A DNA stretch of 64,000 bases from Pedobacter steynii (GTDB lineage: Bacteria; Bacteroidota; Bacteroidia; Sphingobacteriales; Sphingobacteriaceae): the NCBI RefSeq assembly GCF_900103665.1, contig NZ_FNGY01000003.1, positions 682,001-746,000 of the forward strand. Reading direction: 5' to 3'. Under the pieces are notes generated by a model. The model had not been told where the DNA came from. It did no database searches and worked only from the letters and a program-made list of their open reading frames with translations. Position 1 is the first letter of the stretch, and every line of letters begins with the position of its first letter. Of this stretch, positions 1 through 8,081 are shown piece by piece. The translations under genes and the position numbers were made by a program.

Positions 1-267
1 ATCCTCTGTATGTAGTTTTGCCGCAAGCGCAAGCTGGTCATTCCAGGTCAGTGCCGGAACTGCAGGCATCTTCTCCCCGCTACAATCGCATCCTGTTGCC
101 CTGATGGCATTCACCGCCTGTAACATCAGTGCATTGTTAAGGTTTGTACCTATATGATCTTTCTGCGGGTTGGATTGATCTGTCTCCTCAGTGGAAGAAT
201 TAGATTTTTTGCAGTTCGAAAGCAAGCAAACCAGTAGGAACAGTGGAAGGATTAGTAATTTTTTCAT
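1..267 (-). CDS. CAP-domain (SCP/YkwD-like) lipoprotein, N-terminal part, cut by window edge
   Basis: The gene runs off the left edge, so only the first 89 codons are visible. It begins with a lipoprotein signal (MKKLLILPLFLLVCLLSNC, lipid-modified Cys at about residue 19), then a Ser/Thr/Glu-rich linker. From about residue 45 it reads ALMLQAVNAIRATGC and later ALTWNDQLALAAKLH. This is the start pattern of CAP/SCP domains, in which N..R..G..L.WN..LA..A precedes a His in the active cleft. The mature protein is probably anchored at the cell surface or in the periplasm. An in-frame ATG four codons upstream (position 279) is an alternative start. The family assignment rests on the first third of the domain only, and the function is unknown. 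Confidence 0.7.
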   Translation of the reverse strand, partial: MKKLLILPLFLLVCLLSNCKKSNSSTEETDQSNPQKDHIGTNLNNALMLQAVNAIRATGCDCSGEKMPAVPALTWNDQLALAAKLHTED

Positions 268-317
268 GGCGATCTTCATCCAGCAAAAACGCTGCCTGTA
301 ATTTTTAATTGCCCGGA

Positions 318-1097
318 TTAACTAAAAAATTCCTGTTCTGCCGTATAATAAGTCTTTCTTGCGCCTGCTTTTTTAATGATAATCTCCCCTCCTGTAGGGC
401 TTTTGGGCTGTTTCTGCGTATGTACTTTCAGAAAATCCCTAAACTCTCCTGTAATACTTCCGGGATGTGCTTTTCTAATCTGTACGATCGCATCATTTAA
501 GACTGCTACTATGGCCTGGTGTAAATCTTTCAGTTTTGCTGCAGGAATCTTTCCCACAATGGAAAAGGGAGAAATCCCGGCTTTCCATAAAATCTCATCG
601 GCATATGCATTTCCGATTCCCCTGATCTTGTTCTGATCCAGGAGAATGGCTTTTATTGCAGCCTTCTTTCCTTTGAATTCTTTGTTAAAGAAATCTGCGT
701 TCACACTTTTATCCAGTGCATCAGGTGCTTCAGCAACCGGAGGGTTTAAAGTTGGCGTCGCGATCTTTTGAAAATCAGACATCACCAATCCTGTTCCACC
801 TTCAAAAAAAAGTTCAATAACGGGAGATTTAATTTCATGACTTTCTTCAAAGAAATGAAGTTGCCCGCGCAGCATCAGGTGCAGGGCGAGTACATCTCCT
901 TTTTCAAAGTTGAAATATAATTCCTTACCCGAACGGCTTACCGATTTGAGTTTCTGCCCTGAGAGGGTATCTCTTAGTTCATCACTGGAAACGTTTAATT
1001 TTTTATCGTTGGGTACTTGTACAGTGTTTAGCTTTTTTCCTGCGAAACGCTCATCAAGATTTGCACTGAAGACTTCTAAATCTGGTAATTCCGGCAT
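318..1097 (-). CDS. Fpg/Nei family DNA glycosylase with a zinc-less finger
   Basis: This is a bifunctional base-excision-repair glycosylase/AP lyase. The start at 1097 is chosen because the catalytic N-terminal Pro must follow Met: MPELPDLE, with Pro2 and Glu3. The longer reading from 1127 would bury it. Other marks are Lys58 (SRSGKEL) in the position of the beta-elimination Lys, and the helix-two-turn-helix motif IRGIGNAYADEILW at 158-171. The C-terminal beta-hairpin (about 222-259) keeps an Arg (Arg247 in GARKTYY) at the usual DNA-contact position. It has none of the four zinc-binding Cys, and the whole 259-residue protein contains no cysteine. The family (Fpg/Nei) is certain. Whether it excises 8-oxoguanine or oxidised pyrimidines cannot be read from the sequence. 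It is transcribed divergently from the thioredoxin-like gene. Confidence 0.9.
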   Translation of the reverse strand: MPELPDLEVFSANLDERFAGKKLNTVQVPNDKKLNVSSDELRDTLSGQKLKSVSRSGKELYFNFEKGDVLALHLMLRGQLHFFEESHEIKSPVIELFFEGGTGLVMSDFQKIATPTLNPPVAEAPDALDKSVNADFFNKEFKGKKAAIKAILLDQNKIRGIGNAYADEILWKAGISPFSIVGKIPAAKLKDLHQAIVAVLNDAIVQIRKAHPGSITGEFRDFLKVHTQKQPKSPTGGEIIIKKAGARKTYYTAEQEFFS

Positions 1098-1226
1098 AAC
1101 TAAATGGTTAATGTGGGAGTAGAACAATCAAAAGGATTTAAAGTTTTTTCAGCTGCCGGTAATCTGTATCAAAATCTAATCATTAGCTATAAAAATTTAA
1201 TTAAATTAGCTTAAAAAAGATCCCCC

Positions 1227-1784
1227 ATGAAAATTAAACAAGTATTACTTACGGTTTGTGCGCTGCTTTTTTTCGCCACAAGCTATGCACAGGAACCAGC
1301 AAAATCGGCTGATGTGATCCTTAAAGCAGCCACTAAACAAGCAGCTAAAGAAAAGAAAAAAGTATTTGTCATCTTCCATGCTTCCTGGTGTGGCTGGTGT
1401 CATAAACTGGATACGGCAATGAATGATGCCAGTTGCAAAAAACTATTTAACGATAACTATGTGACTTGTCACCTGACTGTGTTGGAGAACGATAAGAATA
1501 AAGCATTGGAAAATCCTGGAGCAATGGACTACCTGAAAGAGAACGGTGGTGATCAGCAAGGGATTCCTTTCTGGCTGGTTCTTGATCAGGATGGTAAAGT
1601 TTTAGCAGATTCTCAGATCAGACCAGATGGGGCGCCTTTAACTACGCCTGGGCAAAATATAGGCTATCCAGGGTCGACAGAAGAAATTGCTGCTTTTCAA
1701 AAGGTATTGAGGAAAACATCCAAACTTACGGAAGCTCAGCTCAGCCTTATTGGAGAACGTTTTTCTGCGCTCAAAGGGAAGTAA
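1227..1784 (+). CDS. periplasmic thioredoxin-like protein (CGWC)
   Basis: 185 residues. A Sec signal peptide (cleavage near TSYA-QEP, residues 21/22) sends it to the periplasm. A thioredoxin fold follows, with the redox motif WCGWCH (Cys55, Cys58) and the cis-Pro loop at GIPFWLV. The CGWC active site and the KKVFVIFHASWCGWC lead-in fit the thioredoxin_7/DUF255-like group that acts as a disulfide reductase or isomerase on exported proteins. The partner is unknown. It stands alone: the glycosylase gene diverges upstream, and a strong hairpin separates it from the convergent GH2 gene. It could instead be a DsbD-dependent reductase; the sequence does not decide this. Confidence 0.85.
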   Translation: MKIKQVLLTVCALLFFATSYAQEPAKSADVILKAATKQAAKEKKKVFVIFHASWCGWCHKLDTAMNDASCKKLFNDNYVTCHLTVLENDKNKALENPGAMDYLKENGGDQQGIPFWLVLDQDGKVLADSQIRPDGAPLTTPGQNIGYPGSTEEIAAFQKVLRKTSKLTEAQLSLIGERFSALKGK

Positions 1785-1790
1785 GTTACT

Positions 1791-1828
1791 TAGATTGAAT
1801 AAGGTCTTGTAAGACCTTATTCAATCTA
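1791..1828. terminator. bidirectional hairpin terminator
   Basis: Perfect 18-bp inverted repeat (arms 1791-1808 and 1811-1828) with a 2-nt centre, lying between the convergent stops of the thioredoxin-like gene (1784) and the GH2 gene (1843). A short TTTT follows on the plus side. It probably ends both transcripts. Confidence 0.75.
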
Positions 1829-1842
1829 GTCTTTTGCCTCTA

Positions 1843-3915
1843 TTATTTCAAGTTCCACTCCACGCGGTCCATGATTTCTTTTTTACCTGCCATTGCTTCA
1901 ATGCTATTCTTTCCTTTTTTAAGTTTAACCTTTTCAAAGACATAATGAGCGGCGGTAGTTCCTTTTTTAACGCCAGTTACTTTTTTACCATTTACCATCA
2001 GTTCCGGTGTTCCTGTATTTGAGTAAACCGTTACTGTAGTCAAGGCATTCACTCTTTTATTGTTCCTTCTGCCTGCGATGTATACCATAGGCTCCGGATT
2101 CCAATTCGCTTTGTACCAATAAAAGGCATCTTTCTTCACTTTTCTATCATAGGTGATCAGTCCTTTCATATTTCTTGCCGGTACCCCACCCCCATTTGCC
2201 GGAGGCACAGCGAAGTCGAACATATTCCAGACATAGGAAGCTGCGATATATGGATGTTTCTCAATGATTCCCCATTGAATTTCATGAAACTTCTGCTGAT
2301 AAGCTTCCGGCCAGAACTGCCCTGATGGATTGCCTGTATCTCTGCTCAGCTCTTCCTGCTGATCAATATTTGCTTCTACTCCATATTCTGATAGTACCAA
2401 TCTGTTGTCCGGGTATTTTTTCTCTAATCCTGACACCCATTGTTCCAGATCACCTATATGTCCTTCATACCAGCCATAATAGCGGTTCATTCCCTGAATA
2501 TCCGCATTCAGATTTGTAGGGCGGTCCATTTCTCCATAACCACTTACACTCACGGTGTAGCGGTCCGGATCTTCAGTTTTTGCAATATCATCCAGATCCC
2601 TGGTTAATACTGCGGTATAATCGTCTGGTGTTTTTCCGTACACTTCATTGTGCAATCCCCATACATAAATCGAGGGATGGTTGTAATTCTGACGGATCAG
2701 TTCTCTAAGCTGATGCTGCGCATTTGCAGCTTCTTTACCTGAAACGGCATTGACAAAAGGGATTTCCGCCCAGATCACAAAGCCCATGCTATCGCATTTT
2801 GAATAAAGATATTCTGATTGCTGATAATGCGCAAAGCGGATGGACGTAGCGCCCATTTCCCGGATGTCCTTTAAATCTGCCACATGCTGTTCGTTTGACA
2901 AGGCATTGCCCTCATCCTGTTTATCCTGATGGCGACATACACCAAGCAAACGGTAAGGCTCATCGTTCAGAAAAAAACCTTTACCAGGTTTCATTTCAAA
3001 TTTACGAAGCCCTAAAGGCTGACTCACCTCATCCAGAACCTGATTTCCATCCAGAACCCTGGCCACCAGCTTATAGAGGTAAGGATCTTTAATTCCATTC
3101 CACAAATGTGGATTTGTCAGGTTCAGATTTTGGGTAAAAATTTGTTCTCCCTGTGTAGATACGTTGACCGGGCTATTTTCTTCCTTCACTAATTTGCCGG
3201 CAGCATCATAAATTTTTGCAGACAAACTTAATGCAGCAGCCTTCTCTGATTTATTCTCCATCTTCACTTTCAGTTGAATATCTGCCGATTTAGCGGAGAT
3301 ATTTTTCTGACTAATGTAGATCCCGGGAGATGCGAAATCGGTTACTGCAATGTTTACTTTATTTGTTACAATCAATGAAACCGGGCGATAGATCCCACCA
3401 TAGATTGGGAAAAGACGGTTATTAATTGGAATAATATCTTCCCGTTCCTGGTTGTTTACCCGGACTTCAATTTTATTTTTCTGTCCATATTTCAATGCGT
3501 AGGAAATGTCAAAGGCAAAAGCAGAATAAGATCCTTTATGTTCTCCGATGAACCGTTCGTTTACATACAGGCGGGATTCCGAGCCTACCCCTTCAAAACG
3601 GATAAATACCCGCTTTCCTTTCCAATTGGTATCGACCTGCAGTTCTTTTCTATAAGTAGCATCTCCGGCATAAAAGCCATTTCCAGACTGGATATCCTTG
3701 TCGTTCCAGGTATGAGGAATATTGATATTTTTCCATTTCAAATCTGCCAGGGCGGCATCTCTCCGGTTTGCATCTTTTTTAAACTGCCAGTCGTTATTTA
3801 TGGCAATGACTTGTCTTGCCGCCGCTTTCACCTTCGTCTGTGACCTGGCTGTGGTATGAAAAAGCATCATGGATGCCGCCAGTACCAACAGAGATCTTCC
3901 GCATTTTATCATCAT
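1843..3915 (-). CDS. GH2-family exo-glycosidase (beta-galactosidase/beta-glucuronidase-like)
   Basis: 690 residues with an N-terminal signal peptide (cut near TARSQ, about residue 26). The order is that of GH2: sugar-binding jelly-roll (about 38-185, with IPHTWN and GGIYRPV), immunoglobulin-like sandwich (about 190-305), TIM barrel (about 310-600) and a short C-terminal beta domain. The acid/base Glu is E424 in WGLHNE and the nucleophile is E510 in LSEYG. GH2 enzymes remove terminal beta-galactose, glucuronate, mannose or similar residues with retention; the substrate cannot be read here. It starts 14 bp after the fucosidase stop and is the last gene of the PUL hydrolase operon, so it probably trims oligosaccharides in the periplasm. 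Confidence 0.9.
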   Translation of the reverse strand: MMIKCGRSLLVLAASMMLFHTTARSQTKVKAAARQVIAINNDWQFKKDANRRDAALADLKWKNINIPHTWNDKDIQSGNGFYAGDATYRKELQVDTNWKGKRVFIRFEGVGSESRLYVNERFIGEHKGSYSAFAFDISYALKYGQKNKIEVRVNNQEREDIIPINNRLFPIYGGIYRPVSLIVTNKVNIAVTDFASPGIYISQKNISAKSADIQLKVKMENKSEKAAALSLSAKIYDAAGKLVKEENSPVNVSTQGEQIFTQNLNLTNPHLWNGIKDPYLYKLVARVLDGNQVLDEVSQPLGLRKFEMKPGKGFFLNDEPYRLLGVCRHQDKQDEGNALSNEQHVADLKDIREMGATSIRFAHYQQSEYLYSKCDSMGFVIWAEIPFVNAVSGKEAANAQHQLRELIRQNYNHPSIYVWGLHNEVYGKTPDDYTAVLTRDLDDIAKTEDPDRYTVSVSGYGEMDRPTNLNADIQGMNRYYGWYEGHIGDLEQWVSGLEKKYPDNRLVLSEYGVEANIDQQEELSRDTGNPSGQFWPEAYQQKFHEIQWGIIEKHPYIAASYVWNMFDFAVPPANGGGVPARNMKGLITYDRKVKKDAFYWYKANWNPEPMVYIAGRRNNKRVNALTTVTVYSNTGTPELMVNGKKVTGVKKGTTAAHYVFEKVKLKKGKNSIEAMAGKKEIMDRVEWNLK

Positions 3916-3929
3916 ATCTGTATCTCGTT

Positions 3930-5369
3930 TTAAATTTTAGCTTTCTCGTATTTAGTACCATTGTCCTGCGTCGCTTTTAGGGTTTCCAGAACGATCACGA
4001 ATGGTTTTGAATTTGTACTTTTTTTCAGGTGCAGGAAATACTCATCCGCACTGATCTCTTCCGGAACAAAACTTTCCTCTGCATCCGCCAGCATATATGC
4101 TTTTTTTATGGCCGTTTTTGAGGGCGTCTTAATTCTCAAAGCGCCAGATAGCGGTACATTAAACACCACCATATAGACCTTATCTGTACCGGTTTTCCTG
4201 GTAAAATAACCCCAATCCTGTTTATCGAAGCCTGCATATTCGCAATTGTAGATCGCCTCCTGATTAACTTTCATCCAATCACCAATCTCTTCTGCCAGTT
4301 TGATTTCTTCCTGGCGGATAGCCCCATCTCCTTTAGGACCGAAGTTGAGCACAAAATTACCACCCAATGAAACGCATCTGGCCGTCATTTCTATCAGCTC
4401 AGTTCCGGTTTTTAGGTGTCCGTTCCAGGCCGCGTTATATCCCCATTGATTTTCAGGAACCGTCATCACACAATCCCAATCGTTGCCATGAACATCTTCG
4501 ATTTTAGATGGTATTTTCCGCTCCCATCCCTGTTCGTAGTCGCCCATCAATACACCATTGGAATCAAAATGACGTTTTCCATTCTCGTCTGCCCTGAACC
4601 TGCTGCCAATAATGAGACCCGGACGAAGCCGACGCATTTCCGTTTCCAGTTCATCCGCAAAAGCCGCTTGTTTCACCCAGGATTTATCCCAGGTGCCATC
4701 AAACCACAAGCCTTTAACCGTAGGATAATTGGTCAGCAATTCGATCAGCTGGTTGCGGGTGAATTTTTTAAAGCGCTCAAAAGCGATGCTGTCTTCTTTA
4801 GTTTTGATGTCATAACGCCAATCCGGATGGTTCCAGTCCATCACAGAAAAATACAGGATCACATCGATTCCTTCCTGATCATAAGCATCCACTACCGCCT
4901 TTACGATGTCTTTTTTATAAGGGGAATTCTTTACGGTATATTTCGTGTATTTACTTGGCCATAGACAAAAGCCATCATGGTGTTTGGTGGTAAAAGTCAC
5001 ATATCTTGCCCCCATTTGTTTGGCTGTCTTTGCCCATGCTTTAGCATCAAATGCAGTTGGGTTAAAACTATAGTTCAGGGAATCATAAGTAGATTTAGGA
5101 ATTCCATCCCAGGACCTGATCCATTCTGCGGCACCATTGTATTGTTTTCCGTTCCAGGCTCCCCCAGGGATCGCATACAAGCCCCAATGGATAAACTGAC
5201 CAAGGCCATAGCCCCGCCATTTCTCCATTGTTGCATCCGTTCTTTTTCCTACTCTATGTGCGCCATGCAGTAAGGCTATCTTTTCTTTTGTGCTGCTCTG
5301 CTGTGCAGAGAGCGGCTGTAAATTCATCAGAACTGAAAGTCCAAATGCTGCAATCATCAATCTTTTCAT
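3930..5369 (-). CDS. alpha-L-fucosidase, GH29
   Basis: 479 residues with a signal peptide (MKRLMIAAFG...LSAQQ). The GH29 barrel is clear: WRGYGLGQFIHWGLYAIP near residues 51-68, KHHDGFCLWPS at 129-139, and WFDGTW with Asp224 as the expected nucleophile. A beta-sandwich of about 110 residues ends the protein. GH29 enzymes release alpha-linked fucose with retention. It lies between the lyase and GH2 genes in the PUL, so the target glycan probably carries fucose side chains. The gene has its own 118-bp upstream gap holding a leader hairpin (see 5370-5456) and may also be transcribed separately. This is one of two GH29 genes in the window; the other (37440-38861) is only distantly similar. Confidence 0.93.
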   Translation of the reverse strand: MKRLMIAAFGLSVLMNLQPLSAQQSSTKEKIALLHGAHRVGKRTDATMEKWRGYGLGQFIHWGLYAIPGGAWNGKQYNGAAEWIRSWDGIPKSTYDSLNYSFNPTAFDAKAWAKTAKQMGARYVTFTTKHHDGFCLWPSKYTKYTVKNSPYKKDIVKAVVDAYDQEGIDVILYFSVMDWNHPDWRYDIKTKEDSIAFERFKKFTRNQLIELLTNYPTVKGLWFDGTWDKSWVKQAAFADELETEMRRLRPGLIIGSRFRADENGKRHFDSNGVLMGDYEQGWERKIPSKIEDVHGNDWDCVMTVPENQWGYNAAWNGHLKTGTELIEMTARCVSLGGNFVLNFGPKGDGAIRQEEIKLAEEIGDWMKVNQEAIYNCEYAGFDKQDWGYFTRKTGTDKVYMVVFNVPLSGALRIKTPSKTAIKKAYMLADAEESFVPEEISADEYFLHLKKSTNSKPFVIVLETLKATQDNGTKYEKAKI

Positions 5370-5456
5370 CAGTATATATTTGTTCTTTAGCGGTTATGAA
5401 GCTATCATGATCTTGCCGTACAATCGTTGTGTGATTTGTAAGATCGTGATGGTTTC
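5370..5456 (-). promoter_or_regulatory. leader hairpin element, copy 1 (upstream of fucosidase)
   Basis: Immediately upstream of the fucosidase ATG, a 28-nt tract (5370-5397) is followed by a 17-bp imperfect inverted repeat (arms 5398-5414 and 5440-5456). The same tract, 25/28 identical, and the same outer stem occur at identical spacing before the lipoprotein gene at 55916. Inner stem bases differ between copies but pair within each copy. It may be a structured 5' leader or a protein-binding site. No matching known element is recognised. Confidence 0.55.
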
Positions 5457-5487
5457 ATCGTTTCTTTGTGGGTTGTATTGGCTAATA

Positions 5488-7452
5488 TTATTTTTTATAG
5501 AATTTAAGGACAACCTGATCCTTTAATGATTTACTTTTTAACCGGAGTTCCACCCGATATACTTTCTCGCCCCAGCTATTTTTAAGCCGCTGATCTTCGA
5601 GCAATTTCTCTGTGATCTTTAGCTCAAATTTCGAAGGGTCGTATTTCAGGGCCAGGCCGGTGTTGCCGAAAGTCAATTCTCCCTGGCTTTGTTGTACCGC
5701 TACTGCGGTAATAAAATTTAAAACCGAAGCTTGCTGAAATTTCTTCAGCTGATAAGATTCTGTTAAGGTTAAACTTTCTTTAGCCGGATAGAAGTCCAGC
5801 TTACGTTTCCATTGTTTAACTTCCGCAGTTTCAGGATAAGCCGCAGCCAGATCTAAATCCAGGCTTTCATGATCCCGTTCATGCGAATAGGTAAAATCCT
5901 TAGCCGCATATTTTTTTCCGTCCGACTGTGGAATGCCATTGATGACCGGGCAGTTGTGCCATTGAGACTGCAGGTTCCAGAGCTCATAACGTTGTTTACT
6001 AAAGGTCTTGCTGGTATAGGTCCCCACCCCCACATCAATAATTGCGGGTTTTCCATCCATGCATATGATAAAATTACCAATATCGTTGTGGTTATGACTT
6101 TCGGCATTGTTACCTCCTTTTATCGCCACAAACATCCCCTTGCTGCTTCCGGCTTCTGACCTCATCGTCAGGACCTGCAATTGTGGAAGTAAGGAAACTT
6201 TCGGATAAGCTGCGGTTGCAGGGATTTTCAATAAGTCAGCATAAATGGCTACCGACTGCACAAAATCCGTTACATCTCCGGATGGAAGTTCCTGATGTTC
6301 CTGTTTAAACTGAAAAGCAGCAAATTGCTTTAAAACCGAATCATTAAACAGCGTTCCAAATTGATAAATGCTTTCAAAATCCGGGGTAGAACGTGCCGTA
6401 GCATCGGCAAAATTCACCATGTAATCATCGGCGATGTGCATCTTATAAATATAATTGCCCATCTCATGAATCAATGGTTTATCCTCCCAGTTGAGCTGCC
6501 CCTTAGTGGCACTATTTAACAAGGTTAACAATCTGATCAGTTTTCCTCCCGCTTCTCCCCAATAACTCGGGCCTTCATCACAGCCTCCATCCAGGGGATA
6601 CTGATTTAGAAAATTATCGGTACTGCGCATAATTTTCTCTGTGAATCTGTTCAGGGAATCCGGACTTTGCATCGTCAGTAAAGCCGTATGCATACAATTG
6701 GTATTTACCCATGCGTTCCAGTTATTAACCGCGTTTCCTTTGAATCCCATCCACCAGAAATGATTGTATTTCATATAAGGCTGAAAAATTCTTTTGTCCA
6801 GTTCAGACAAGATCCTTTTATTGATCACTTTCGAATAAGCCCCCAGCTCCGGAGCCAGCAAATGATAAATCATAGCTACCGTTACTGCGGTACGCCCGGC
6901 ATTGAGGTCAATATACCCCTCCTCAGGATTAGGAAGATCTGCCCCTTCCTTTTGCACCACAATATGTGCCGGGGCTACCCAGGTACTTTCCTCCAATACC
7001 AGCCAAAGGCCATTGACTAGCTGAGGAATAAAGCGTCCTTTTCTTTCGATCAGCTCCCCGATGACCAGGTTGGATAATTTCCTTCGCCTTTCAGATTGCA
7101 ATTGCTCATAGTTTGTCCTCGTTCCTGTATGTTTATAATCCAGGTAAAGACTGGCAGGTAAGGAAGGCCATTGATAAGCATTCGCTTTTTCTGCCTGTTG
7201 GATAAAGGTCGATTTCAAATTTTCAGGGAGTGCATTTATTTTTTGAAAAGTAGCCCTTTGTTGCGCTGTTCTCCATTCGTCGATCTCATTAAAGTCTACT
7301 CCCTTTTTAAACTCCGAAGTCAGCCAGTTCCTTGATATTTCTTTCTGTGCATAGGTGATATGGAAACCCAAAATCAATAAAAAAAACAATCCTCTTTTTC
7401 TAAGTCCATGCCATACATTGCCTTTATCCAGTATTGTGTTTCGGGTTTCCAT
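5488..7452 (-). CDS. heparinase II/III-family polysaccharide lyase
   Basis: About 654 residues. The start at 7452 (METRNTILDKGN) is preferred: it gives a 13-bp gap to the upstream gene and places a hydrophobic signal (FFLLILGFHITYA) near the N-terminus. The longer frame to 7524 would overlap that gene. An alpha/alpha-toroid region spans roughly 60-370 and contains NNWNAWVNTNC and GGCDEGPSYWGEAGG. The heparinase II/III-like beta-sandwich follows, with the signature ESHNHNDIGNF. These lyases cleave uronic-acid polysaccharides by beta-elimination using Tyr/His residues. The exact PL family and substrate (glycosaminoglycan, alginate-like or other uronan) cannot be settled by reading. The PUL context says it acts on the same glycan as GH29 and GH2. 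Confidence 0.88.
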   Translation of the reverse strand: METRNTILDKGNVWHGLRKRGLFFLLILGFHITYAQKEISRNWLTSEFKKGVDFNEIDEWRTAQQRATFQKINALPENLKSTFIQQAEKANAYQWPSLPASLYLDYKHTGTRTNYEQLQSERRRKLSNLVIGELIERKGRFIPQLVNGLWLVLEESTWVAPAHIVVQKEGADLPNPEEGYIDLNAGRTAVTVAMIYHLLAPELGAYSKVINKRILSELDKRIFQPYMKYNHFWWMGFKGNAVNNWNAWVNTNCMHTALLTMQSPDSLNRFTEKIMRSTDNFLNQYPLDGGCDEGPSYWGEAGGKLIRLLTLLNSATKGQLNWEDKPLIHEMGNYIYKMHIADDYMVNFADATARSTPDFESIYQFGTLFNDSVLKQFAAFQFKQEHQELPSGDVTDFVQSVAIYADLLKIPATAAYPKVSLLPQLQVLTMRSEAGSSKGMFVAIKGGNNAESHNHNDIGNFIICMDGKPAIIDVGVGTYTSKTFSKQRYELWNLQSQWHNCPVINGIPQSDGKKYAAKDFTYSHERDHESLDLDLAAAYPETAEVKQWKRKLDFYPAKESLTLTESYQLKKFQQASVLNFITAVAVQQSQGELTFGNTGLALKYDPSKFELKITEKLLEDQRLKNSWGEKVYRVELRLKSKSLKDQVVLKFYKK

Positions 7453-7465
7453 ATTTATGTATTTT

Positions 7466-7852
7466 TTATAGTGGGTAAATCGTGATGTTCCCTTTCCCAT
7501 CTGCTCCTGAACCATCTCCATCAATCATCAAGGTAATTAAAATCTGATATTGTTGAATCCCATTATCATAGATCCTAAACTTCCCATCTCCTTCGAAAGC
7601 GCCTTCTTCATAACCACCCATTGTAAAATCAAGTGGTTCTATCCATTCGAAAAAAGTATTCCCAGGATCGGTCACGAGAATAGATTGTATGCCCTGATTG
7701 GCGGTAAGGCGAACAACTAAATTGAATACCTTATTATCAGTACTCGTGATCTGATATTCCTTGATTTGAATTTGTGCATGAACTTTGTTCACAAAAGACA
7801 AGAGCAGCATTGCCGCACATGTCATACATAACATTAAGAGTTTTTTTTTCAT
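7466..7852 (-). CDS. small secreted protein of unknown function in the PUL
   Basis: 128 residues, not recognised. A typical signal peptide (MKKKLLMLCMTCAAMLLLSF, cleavage near VHAQ, residue 27) precedes about 100 residues predicted to be mostly beta-strand (IKEYQITSTDNKVFNLVVRL, QYQILITLMIDG), with a Gly/Asp-rich C-terminus. It is the first gene after the PUL hairpin at 7919-7951 and sits 13 bp before the lyase start, so it is probably cotranscribed with the hydrolases. Position and size would fit a surface glycan-binding or accessory protein, but no lipobox is present and this is only inference. Confidence 0.75.
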   Translation of the reverse strand: MKKKLLMLCMTCAAMLLLSFVNKVHAQIQIKEYQITSTDNKVFNLVVRLTANQGIQSILVTDPGNTFFEWIEPLDFTMGGYEEGAFEGDGKFRIYDNGIQQYQILITLMIDGDGSGADGKGNITIYPL

Positions 7853-7918
7853 TGATTAATTTTTAGGATTTATAGATTTATGAATTGGTTGCATTTCTGA
7901 AGGAGGTAAAAAAGAATC

Positions 7919-7951
7919 CCTTCGTTGTTGCGACCAAACAACAGACGAAGG
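7919..7951 (-). terminator. intrinsic terminator or attenuator inside the PUL
   Basis: Read on the minus strand: stem CCTTCGT/ACGAAGG extended by CAACA/TGTTG with a one-base bulge, then ATTC and a run of six T. It lies in the 229-bp gap between the last SusD gene (ends 8082) and the secreted protein gene (starts 7852). It probably reduces transcription from the SusCD block into the hydrolase block. The rest of the gap shows no ORF. Confidence 0.7.
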
Positions 7952-8081
7952 AAAACCCAACTTAACCTAATTATTATAACTAACCTTCACTGATGATACA
8001 GTGTCATTGAATCCTCCGCTGAGGCAACTTTGTCTGCCGGTAGGTTGATACGAATTCAAAACTGTGGGATTATCCTCATTT

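Noticed and set aside
4416..4964. 182-codon plus-strand ORF inside the fucosidase gene
   Set aside because: It is antisense to the GH29 catalytic barrel, which has intact motifs, so it is a shadow.
7453..7524. Longer N-terminus for the heparinase-family lyase
   Set aside because: It would overlap the upstream gene by 59 bp and push the signal peptide to about residue 40. The ATG at 7452 fits better.
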